Positions 1-5,952 of a stretch of DNA of 8,260 nucleotides are shown piece after piece (positions within the stretch are counted from its first letter, which is position 1; each line of letters begins with the position of its first letter). The notes under the pieces are model-generated. The model made no database searches. It was not told the origin of the DNA and saw nothing but the letters and a program-made list of their open reading frames with translations. The stretch comes from Actinomycetota bacterium (GTDB lineage: Bacteria; Actinomycetota; Actinomycetes; Mycobacteriales; Mycobacteriaceae), in assembly GCA_005787665.1 (NCBI GenBank), contig SYAB01000133.1, positions 1 to 8,260 on the forward strand, written 5' to 3'. A program made the translations under genes and the position numbers.

Positions 1-1161
1 CTCGCACTGCTGCCCGACGGCACGACCACCACGGTGTTCGGCTACTCGCAGAGCGCCATCATCGGATCGTTGTTGGAGGCCGGCTATATCTCCCCGACCT
101 CCCCCTACAACGACGACCCGACGCCGCCGGCCATTCCCGACGGCCTCAAGGACTCGATCAGCTTCATCTACGTCGGCAACGAACTGAACCCCAATGGGGG
201 CTTCCTGTCGCGTTTCCCTGATCTGAACCTGCCCAGCCTGGGCATTCCATTCTACGGCCCGACACCCGAGAACGCTTATCCCACAACGAATTACGCACGT
301 GAATACGACGGCTTCGCGGATTTCCCGCGCTATCCCCTGAATTTACTGTCGGTTGTCAATGCCCTCTTCGGGATCGCCTACGTCCACACCGAATACACGC
401 CCGGGCCGACGTGCAGGAGCTTCTGCCTGACCAAGCAGGAGGTCGAAGAGGCGATCCCACTGCCGACCACCTCACCGACGCAGAACTACTACTTCATGCC
501 CACCGAGGACCTGCCATTGCTGCAGCCGCTGCGGGCCATTCCGTTCATCGGCAATCCCATCGCCGACCTGATCCAGCCGGTTCTGAAGGTGATCGTCGAC
601 CTGGGCTACGGCGATCCGGCGCACGGGTTCGCCTCGGCGACCCAGCCCGATGCCAATGTGCTGGTGCCGTTCGGCCTGTTCCCGGACGTCAATCCGTTCG
701 AGGTCCTCGGGAAGCTGGTGGACGGGGTCCGGCAGGGGATCGGCGATTTCATCGCCGACTTCGGTCCGGGCGGGTCCATCGCGCGCGAGATGGCGGCGAT
801 CTCGCTGCCGACGCTGTCGTTCGCACTGCCGACAGCCGGCGGTCTCATCGCAGCCGTCCAGGACATCGTCCTGGCGGTCGCCGAACAGATATCGGGCTCG
901 ATCGCCTCGCTCTACGAAGCGCTGCTGCCCACGGCGGACATCGTGAACGCCGTGGCCGCCGTCCTCCCGGCCTACGGTGTCGCGGTGTTCCTGGAGGGAA
1001 TCCAGCAGATCATCGACGGCGACCTGATCGGGGGCCTGATCAACGCCATCGGCCTTCCGATCGCGGCCGGCGTCGGACTCGCCACCACGGCCGGTTTCGT
1101 CGGCATTCTGTCATGGCTGCAGGCCGTGGTGGGTGTGGTCATCACTCCCGACGTCCGGTAG
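1..1161 (+). CDS. PE-PPE domain (alpha/beta-hydrolase fold) protein, 5'-truncated by the window edge
   Basis: The reading frame is open from base 1 and ends at TAG 1159-1161, giving 386 visible residues; the true start lies outside. The visible part opens within a PE-PPE domain (a serine-hydrolase fold of exported mycobacterial esterases/lipases). The nucleophile elbow GYSQS places the candidate Ser at residue 16 (46-48). Candidate acid and base partners are Asp103 or Asp107 in YDGFADFP (307-321) and His129 in YVHTEY (385-387). The family-typical stretch around LGYGDPAHGFA ends near residue 210. Cys138 and Cys142 could form a disulfide, which would suit an exported protein. Residues ~210-386 are Gly/Ala/Ile/Val-rich with hydrophobic helices and no recognised domain. 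The gene converges on ltp2 with only 26 bp between stops, where Mtb has PPE63 (Rv3539). Whether a PE, a PPE or only a signal peptide precedes the domain cannot be seen. Hydrolase fold: confident. Substrate (lipid or steryl esters?): inference only. Confidence 0.9.
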   Translation, partial: LALLPDGTTTTVFGYSQSAIIGSLLEAGYISPTSPYNDDPTPPAIPDGLKDSISFIYVGNELNPNGGFLSRFPDLNLPSLGIPFYGPTPENAYPTTNYAREYDGFADFPRYPLNLLSVVNALFGIAYVHTEYTPGPTCRSFCLTKQEVEEAIPLPTTSPTQNYYFMPTEDLPLLQPLRAIPFIGNPIADLIQPVLKVIVDLGYGDPAHGFASATQPDANVLVPFGLFPDVNPFEVLGKLVDGVRQGIGDFIADFGPGGSIAREMAAISLPTLSFALPTAGGLIAAVQDIVLAVAEQISGSIASLYEALLPTADIVNAVAAVLPAYGVAVFLEGIQQIIDGDLIGGLINAIGLPIAAGVGLATTAGFVGILSWLQAVVGVVITPDVR

Positions 1162-1176
1162 CCGGCCGGCCGTCGG
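1148..1176. terminator. GC-rich stem-loop between convergent genes, possible bidirectional terminator
   Basis: CCGACG (1148-1153) pairs with CGTCGG (1171-1176). After one T/C mismatch, CCGG (1155-1158) pairs with CCGG (1166-1169) around a 7-nt loop. The structure spans the stop codon of the PE-PPE gene and most of the 26-bp gap to the ltp2 stop. On the + strand it is followed by AAAA, so a + transcript has no U-tract. A convergent transcript meets TTTT before the hairpin, not after. It could still slow polymerase from either side, as suggested for U-tract-poor actinobacterial terminators, but short GC-rich stems are common by chance in this genome. Confidence 0.35.
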
Positions 1177-1187
1177 AAAAGGGCGCC

Positions 1188-2354
1188 TCAGCCGAGGATC
1201 AGCCCTGAGGTGGGCACCCCGGTGCCGGCGGTCACCAGCACATGCTCGACACCGTCGACCTGGTTCACCGATGTGCCGCGCAACTGCCGGACGCCCTCGG
1301 CGATCCCGTTCATCCCATGGATGTAGGCCTCACCCAGCTGACCGCCGTGGGTGTTGAGGGGAAGCCGACCGCCGATCTCGATGGCGCCGTCGGCCACGAA
1401 ATCCTTGGCGTCGCCCGCAGCGCAGAACCCCAACTCCTCCAACTGAATCAAGGTAAACGGGGTGAAGTGGTCGTAGAGCACCGCGGTCTGAATGTCGGCT
1501 GGCGTGAGGCCGGACTGCGACCACAGCTGCCGCCCCACCAGACCCATCTCGGGAAGCCCGAGTTCGGGGCGGTAGTAGCTGGTCATCGAGTACTGGTCCG
1601 GGCTGGAGCCCTGTGCCGCCGCCTCGATGACCGCGGGGCGATGCCGGAGATCGCGGGCGCGTTCCGCAGAGACCACCACCAAGGCCACTCCGCCGTCGGT
1701 CTCCTGGCAGCAGTCCAGCAACCGCAGCGGCTCGGCGATCCAGCGGGACGCCTGATGCTCCTCGATGGTGATCGGCTTGCCGTAGAAGTAGGCGTTCGGA
1801 TTGTTCGCGGCGTGTCTGCGATCGGCCACCGACACCATGCCGAAATCGCGGCTGGTCGCCCCCGACAGATGCATGTAGCGGCGGGCGATCATGGCGACCT
1901 GTGCGGCCGGGGTGGACAGCCCGTGCGGGTAGCCGTAGGAATTGTCGACGCTGGTCGAGTCGGCGCCCTGAATCAGGCGTAGTTGGACCTGGCCGAATCG
2001 CATCCCGGAGCGTTCGTTGAAGGCCCGATACGCCACAACGCAATCCGCGACACCAGTCGCCACCGCCATGGCCGCCTGCTGCACCGTCGCGCAGGCCGCA
2101 CCACCACCGTGGTGAATCTTGGAGAAGAACTTCAGTTCCCCGATCCCGGTCGCCCGTGCGACGGCGACCTCGGTGTTGGAATCCATCGTGAACGTCACCA
2201 TGCCGTCCACATCCGCGGGCGTCAGACCCGCGTCGTCGAGTGCGGCCTGTACCGCCTCGGCGGCCAGTCGCAACTCGCTGCGCCCGGAGTTCTTGGAGAA
2301 GTCGGTGGCGCCGATCCCGACGATGGCGGCTTTACCGGAGAGTTCGCCGGTCAT
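1188..2354 (-). CDS. ltp2: Ltp2, thiolase-fold steroid side-chain retro-aldolase
   Basis: This 388-aa protein matches Mtb Rv3540c (386 aa as recalled). It is a thiolase-superfamily, SCP2-thiolase-like protein repurposed as an aldolase. With the DUF35 domain of ChsH2 it cleaves 17-hydroxy-3-oxo-4-pregnene-20-carboxyl-CoA to androstenedione and propionyl-CoA, the last step of cholesterol side-chain removal. The N-terminal thiolase half begins near residue 8 (AAIVGIGATDFS). The usual nucleophile region reads HHGGGAACAT (81-90) and lacks the thiolase CxSG motif. Tyr294 (VLYDHFTP) and Tyr344 (GEAYIHG) match the positions I recall as catalytic in the Thermomonospora Ltp2 structure. NTHGGQLGEAYIHG (334-347) fills the place of the thiolase His loop. 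The ATG at 2354 overlaps the chsH1 stop as ATGA, and AGGA lies 8 nt upstream, inside chsH1. It is the last gene of the operon. Very confident. Confidence 0.97.
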   Translation of the reverse strand: MTGELSGKAAIVGIGATDFSKNSGRSELRLAAEAVQAALDDAGLTPADVDGMVTFTMDSNTEVAVARATGIGELKFFSKIHHGGGAACATVQQAAMAVATGVADCVVAYRAFNERSGMRFGQVQLRLIQGADSTSVDNSYGYPHGLSTPAAQVAMIARRYMHLSGATSRDFGMVSVADRRHAANNPNAYFYGKPITIEEHQASRWIAEPLRLLDCCQETDGGVALVVVSAERARDLRHRPAVIEAAAQGSSPDQYSMTSYYRPELGLPEMGLVGRQLWSQSGLTPADIQTAVLYDHFTPFTLIQLEELGFCAAGDAKDFVADGAIEIGGRLPLNTHGGQLGEAYIHGMNGIAEGVRQLRGTSVNQVDGVEHVLVTAGTGVPTSGLILG

Positions 2355-2755
2355 GCCTGGGTTCCTACGGTGAGTGTCGCCGTGGCGATCACGTGGTCGC
2401 CGAGACTGTTGCTGCCGACGACTTTCACGGTGGCTACCCCGTCCTCGACGGCGGTGACCTCGCCGCGGAAAGTCACGGTGTCATAGGCGTACCACGGCAC
2501 CCCGAGTCGCAAGCCGATGCTCTTGATGACGGCCGTCGGGCCGGCCCAGTCGGTGAGGTAGCGCTGAACCAGACCGGTGTCGGTGAGAATGTTGACGAAG
2601 ATGTCCTTGGAGCCCTTGGCCTGGGCCTTGTCCCGGTCGTGATGGACATCCTGGTAGTCGCGGGTCGCGATCGCCGTCGAGACGATGAAGGTCGGATCGC
2701 CGTAGAGGGCCAGTTCCGGCAGCCTGGTCCCGACCGCCATGGTGGGCGCGCTCAC
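2351..2755 (-). CDS. chsH1: ChsH1, catalytic MaoC-like subunit of steroid enoyl-CoA hydratase
   Basis: This small single hotdog-fold protein matches Mtb Rv3541c (129 aa). With the N-terminal domain of ChsH2 it forms a heteromeric hydratase that adds water across the C17-C20 double bond of 3-oxo-4,17-pregnadiene-20-carboxyl-CoA. The MaoC/hydratase-2 signature is visible as RDYQDVHHDRDKA. Its Asp and His five residues apart (D33 and H38 from this start) correspond to D29/H34 of the Mtb protein. Two starts are possible. GTG at 2755 gives 134 aa, overlaps the chsH2 stop as GTGA, and has GGGAG 8 nt upstream. ATG at 2740 gives 129 aa, the Mtb length, but has no ribosome-binding sequence at a normal distance. 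I chose GTG for its spacing and coupling; the body of the protein is unaffected. The end overlaps ltp2 by 4 nt. Confidence 0.93.
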   Translation of the reverse strand: MSAPTMAVGTRLPELALYGDPTFIVSTAIATRDYQDVHHDRDKAQAKGSKDIFVNILTDTGLVQRYLTDWAGPTAVIKSIGLRLGVPWYAYDTVTFRGEVTAVEDGVATVKVVGSNSLGDHVIATATLTVGTQA

Positions 2756-3723
2756 GAGGCCGGCTCCCAGGCGTAGAGCGTCCACGCCGGGCCGCTCTCC
2801 CCCGCGGGGAAGTCGATATAGGTTGCGCGAACCGGCATTCCGATCTCCACCTTCTCCGGGTCGACGTTGCGCAGTTCCCCGAGCATCCGCACCCCCTCGT
2901 CCAGTTCGACCAGGGCGATGACGAACGGCAGGGTCCGTCCGGGAACCTGCGGGGCGTGGTGAACGACGAAGCTGAACACCGTTCCGGTGCCGCGGGCGAC
3001 CACGTACTCGGTTGCGGTCGACTTGTCCTGCCACAGCGCCGGAACCGGCGGATGCTGAAGCGTCCCGTCGGGGCGCTTCTGGATCCGCAGTTCGTGGGCG
3101 TCGACGCCGTCCCAGAAGAACTGCGTGTCTTTCGACGCCGCCGGGCGCATCAGCAGTTCCGGATCGAGATCATCGGGAACAGATGATGATTCGGCGGCGT
3201 CAGCCGGCTTGAACTTCATGATCCGCCACATCATGTCGGCCACCGGCTCGTCATCGCCGGATTCGCGGGGGACCGACCAGGTGATCTTCTGGGTGATGAA
3301 GAAGCCCTCACCCAGGGCGGTCTGCTTGGGGCCGACGACATCGGTCAACTCCGCAGTGACACTGACCTGTTCGCCGGGGCGCAAGTAACGGTGATAGGTC
3401 TGCTCACAGTTGGTGGCGACCACACCGATATAGCCGGCTTCGTCGAAGAGCCCGAGGATCCTGCCCAGCGGATCGTCGTCGGCGCGCACTCCCCCGAGAC
3501 CGGCCATCGTCCACACCTGGATCATCGCCGGCGGCGCGACGACACCCGGGTGCCCGGCAGCCCTGGCGGCGGCCTCGTCGACGTAGATCGGGTTGCGATC
3601 GCCGATGGCGTCCAGCCAATGGTCGATCATCGGCTGGTTGACGACGTGACGGCCCTTGCGGGGCTTGCTCTTTCCCGCCGCCTTGATCCGCTCGGCGGCC
3701 TGCTTGATATCGTCGACAGCCAT
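2752..3723 (-). CDS. chsH2: ChsH2, two-domain protein: MaoC-like hydratase subunit fused to DUF35
   Basis: This 323-aa protein matches Mtb Rv3542c (311 aa as recalled). Residues ~1-175 form a MaoC-like hotdog domain that pairs with ChsH1 in the enoyl-CoA hydratase. Residues ~176-194 are a polar linker. Residues ~195-323 are a DUF35 (OB-fold) domain that binds Ltp2 and is needed for aldol cleavage, so this protein physically links two consecutive steps. The hotdog part lacks an obvious Asp/His hydratase dyad, consistent with catalysis residing in ChsH1. In the DUF35 domain, the segment where many relatives carry a four-Cys zinc ribbon (HELRIQKRPDGTLQHPPVPA, 210-229) has no cysteine. The ATG at 3723 shares one base with the chsE2 stop (TAATG), which suggests translational coupling; no strong ribosome-binding site is seen. 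An in-frame upstream extension to 3840 lies inside chsE2 and is not credible. Confidence 0.96.
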   Translation of the reverse strand: MAVDDIKQAAERIKAAGKSKPRKGRHVVNQPMIDHWLDAIGDRNPIYVDEAAARAAGHPGVVAPPAMIQVWTMAGLGGVRADDDPLGRILGLFDEAGYIGVVATNCEQTYHRYLRPGEQVSVTAELTDVVGPKQTALGEGFFITQKITWSVPRESGDDEPVADMMWRIMKFKPADAAESSSVPDDLDPELLMRPAASKDTQFFWDGVDAHELRIQKRPDGTLQHPPVPALWQDKSTATEYVVARGTGTVFSFVVHHAPQVPGRTLPFVIALVELDEGVRMLGELRNVDPEKVEIGMPVRATYIDFPAGESGPAWTLYAWEPAS

Positions 3724-4886
3724 TACCGCGGAACCCGGGGCACGCCCAAGCCGGCCGCTGCCACCTGTTCGCGCATCACCTCGTTGACCCCGCCGCCGAA
3801 GGTGATCACCAGGCTGCGCTTGGTTTGGGAGTCCAGCCACTGCAGCAACTCGGCGGTCTCGTCCTCGGCCGGGTTGCCGTACTTGCCGACGATCTCCTCG
3901 GCCAGCCGCCCGATCCGCTGGATCCGTTCGGTCGAGAACACCTTGGTGGCGGCGGCATCGGCGATGTCGACGGTCTCACCGGCGGCGGCGACCTGCCAGT
4001 TGAGCAGTTCGTTGACCCGCCAGATCGCCTTGATCTCGCCCAGCGCACGACGGACGTCGTCGCGGTCGACGGGGGTGACCCCGTCCCCCCCGGGTTTTGA
4101 CGCCCAGGCGTGTACCCGGTCGTACAACCCGGCGATCTTGCCGGCCGGACCGAGCATGACCCGCTCGTGGTTGAGTTGGGTGGTGATCAGCCGCCAGCCG
4201 GCGTTCTCCTGGCCCACCAACATGTCGGCCGGAACCCGGACGTCGTTGTAGTAGGTCGCGTTGGTGTGGTGCGCGCCGTCGGAGAGGATGATCGGCGTCC
4301 ATGAGTAGCCCGGGTCGGAGGTGTCGACGATGAGGATCGAAATGCCTTTGTGCTTGGCGGCTTCCGGGTCGGTGCGGCAGGCCAGCCAGACGTAATCGGC
4401 GTCATGGCCCCCGGTGGTCCAGATCTTCTGCCCGTTGACGATGTATTCGTCACCGTGGCGGACCGCCGAGGTCCGCAGCGCAGCCAGGTCGGTACCCGCC
4501 TCGGGCTCGGAGTAGCCGATCGCGAAGTGCACCTCACCGGCGAGGATCGCGGGCAGGAACTTCTTCTTCTGCACCTCGGTCCCGTACACCTGCAACGTGG
4601 GCCCGACGGTCTGCAGCGTGACCGCCGGCAGCGGTACGTCCGCCCGGGCGGCCTCGTTGACGAAGATCTGCTGCTCGATCGGGCCGTAGCCCAGACCGCG
4701 GTACTCCTTGGGCCAGCCGACACCGAGCTTGCCGTCCGACCCCATCCGTTTGATCACCGCACGGTAGGCCTTACCGTGCCGGTCGGTCTCCATCTCTGTC
4801 GCCTCGTCGGCGGAGATCAGGCTGGAGAAGTATTGGCGCAGTTCGGCCTGCAGATGCCGCTGTTCGGGGGTCAGTTCTATGTACAT
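3723..4886 (-). CDS. fadE29: ChsE2 (FadE29), catalytic subunit of steroid acyl-CoA dehydrogenase
   Basis: This 387-aa flavoprotein has the same length as Mtb Rv3543c. With ChsE1 it forms an alpha2beta2 acyl-CoA dehydrogenase that introduces the double bond into the 3-carbon side chain of 3-oxo-4-pregnene-20-carboxyl-CoA. Visible elements are the N-terminal helical domain (from LTPEQR, residue 5), the mid-domain FAD/substrate motif YSEPEAGTD (125-133), NGQKIWTTG (151-159), and the helix-G glutamate Glu241 in LNHERVML, the expected catalytic base. The C-terminal domain ends with GGGVNEVMRE. The ATG at 4886 lies inside the end of chsE1 (10-nt overlap), with GGAG 4 nt upstream, a little close. 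The stop is shared with the chsH2 start. Alternative symbol: chsE2. Very confident. Confidence 0.97.
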   Translation of the reverse strand: MYIELTPEQRHLQAELRQYFSSLISADEATEMETDRHGKAYRAVIKRMGSDGKLGVGWPKEYRGLGYGPIEQQIFVNEAARADVPLPAVTLQTVGPTLQVYGTEVQKKKFLPAILAGEVHFAIGYSEPEAGTDLAALRTSAVRHGDEYIVNGQKIWTTGGHDADYVWLACRTDPEAAKHKGISILIVDTSDPGYSWTPIILSDGAHHTNATYYNDVRVPADMLVGQENAGWRLITTQLNHERVMLGPAGKIAGLYDRVHAWASKPGGDGVTPVDRDDVRRALGEIKAIWRVNELLNWQVAAAGETVDIADAAATKVFSTERIQRIGRLAEEIVGKYGNPAEDETAELLQWLDSQTKRSLVITFGGGVNEVMREQVAAAGLGVPRVPR

Positions 4887-5887
4887 TGCGCTCCAACCAG
4901 GTCGAGACGGTACGCGGGCCCGCCGAGCAGGCGGGTCAGATCCTTGATGGATGAGTAGTAGCGGTGCATGTCGTAGGTGATGTCCATGCCCATGCCGCCG
5001 TGCAGGTGATGGCAGATCTGCATCGCCGGCGGCGCCTGCGAGGTCAGCCAGTAGGCCAGCACGTCGAGGTCCTCATCGGCGTCGCGCCCCTCCGTCAGCC
5101 GCCACACCGCCGATGTCGCGGCCAGACCCAGTGTGCGAGAGGCGATGTAGACCTCCGCCAACTGCGCAGCGACGGTCTGGAAGGTCGCCAGCGGCCGGCC
5201 GAACTGGTGTCGGTTGGTGACATAGTCGGCGGTGAGCCGGACCGCGCCCGCCACCAGGCCGGCGGCGAAAGCGCCGACGGCGGCCAGCGCGAGTTGGTTG
5301 AGCCGGTGGACGTCGGCGCCCAGAACCGCGTCCGGGTCCACGTCGACGTCGGTGAACTCGACGGCGAACTCCTCGGCCCCGGTCGAGGCCGGGGTCTTGA
5401 TGAGCCGCACCCCGTCGGCATTCGGCGACACCACCACCACGCCGCTGTCGGTGCTGACCAGCATCCAGTCGGCCCTCGCGGCATATCCGACGGCGACCTT
5501 GACACCGTTGAGCACTCCGTCGACGAGTCGGACCGACGGGCGCTCCGGCAGTGCGACACCGGGTTCGTTGAGAGCCGCGGTCAGAATCGCTCCCTTGGCG
5601 ACGCCGTCGAGAAAGCGGTCCTGCTGATCGGGACGGGCCAGATCCAGTAACGGAATCACGCCCAGCCCGAGCGTGGCCAGCGCCGGTGAGATGGTGCCGT
5701 GCCGGCCGATCTCGGTCAACGCGGTGGCGAGTTCCGGCAGGCCCACCCCGTCACCGCCGAGTCGCTCGGGAACGCCCAGTGCGGTCACCCCACCGGAGAC
5801 CAGCGACTCCCAGTTGTTGTCGCGGTCCAGGACCGCGTTCACTACATCGGCGACAGCCTGCTGCTGCGGGTCCGGAGTGAAATCCAC
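4877..5887 (-). CDS. fadE28: ChsE1 (FadE28), non-base subunit of steroid acyl-CoA dehydrogenase
   Basis: This 336-aa acyl-CoA dehydrogenase family protein matches Mtb Rv3544c (339 aa as recalled), and is shorter than the ~380 aa of homotetrameric family members. It is the partner of ChsE2. The FAD-contacting signature NRHQFGRPLATFQ (225-237) and the C-terminal HGGMGMD (296-302) are intact. The helix-G region aligned with the ChsE2 base reads LNQLALAAVGAF (196-207) and has no glutamate, so this subunit probably supplies FAD-binding residues but not the proton-abstracting base. The mid-domain is shortened and lacks the usual EPEAGTD loop (NEPGVALP, 107-114, in its place). The start is GTG at 5887, chosen because AGGAGGAGGA sits 5 nt upstream and no closer start has such a site. 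It lies 65 nt downstream of cyp125. Alternative symbol: chsE1. Confidence 0.97.
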   Translation of the reverse strand: MDFTPDPQQQAVADVVNAVLDRDNNWESLVSGGVTALGVPERLGGDGVGLPELATALTEIGRHGTISPALATLGLGVIPLLDLARPDQQDRFLDGVAKGAILTAALNEPGVALPERPSVRLVDGVLNGVKVAVGYAARADWMLVSTDSGVVVVSPNADGVRLIKTPASTGAEEFAVEFTDVDVDPDAVLGADVHRLNQLALAAVGAFAAGLVAGAVRLTADYVTNRHQFGRPLATFQTVAAQLAEVYIASRTLGLAATSAVWRLTEGRDADEDLDVLAYWLTSQAPPAMQICHHLHGGMGMDITYDMHRYYSSIKDLTRLLGGPAYRLDLVGAQCT

Positions 5888-5892
5888 CCGAA

Positions 5893-5902
5893 TCCTCCTC
5901 CT
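5893..5902 (-). promoter_or_regulatory. Strong ribosome-binding site of fadE28
   Basis: On the minus strand the bases read AGGAGGAGGA, two overlapping matches to the anti-16S consensus, followed by TTCGG and the GTG at 5887. This is the strongest such site in the operon. It fixes the GTG start and compensates for the one junction in the operon that is not translationally coupled. Confidence 0.85.
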
Positions 5903-5920
5903 GGTCTAGGGGTTTGGTGC

Positions 5921-5950
5921 AGTACTGGCCGCTACAGAGGCGGCGATACT
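5921..5950 (-). other. Possible stem-loop in the cyp125-fadE28 gap
   Basis: GCCGC (5928-5932) pairs with GCGGC (5940-5944) around a 7-nt loop. An outer AGTA/TACT pair (5921-5924 with 5947-5950) is separated from the inner stem by a 3/2-nt internal loop. It lies just after the cyp125 stop in the only real gap of the operon. It could mark RNA processing or partial attenuation and so set different levels of cyp125 and the downstream genes. A 5-bp stem is weak evidence and may be chance. Confidence 0.25.
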
Positions 5951-5952
5951 GG

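Noticed and set aside
411..1208. + strand open frame (265 codons) overlapping the PE-PPE gene in another frame
   Set aside because: The translation is almost all Arg/Gly/Ala/Pro, typical of a shifted frame in GC-rich DNA, while the other frame has clear PE-PPE motifs.
1242..1982. + strand open frame (246 codons) opposite ltp2
   Set aside because: A mirror of the ltp2 codon pattern with no recognisable domain or ribosome-binding site.
2756..3034. ~93-residue N-terminal extension of ChsH1
   Set aside because: Overlaps chsH2 coding sequence, Arg/Gly-rich, and the family is ~130 residues long.
3724..3840. 39-residue N-terminal extension of ChsH2
   Set aside because: It lies entirely within chsE2 and reads as Arg/Gly-rich shifted-frame sequence. 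The TAATG junction gives a natural start.
3391..4251. Long + strand open frame (286 codons) opposite chsE2/chsH2
   Set aside because: It is antisense to two clearly recognised enzymes, and its translation is Arg/Pro/Ser-rich with no family resemblance. Long antisense frames are expected in high-GC genes.
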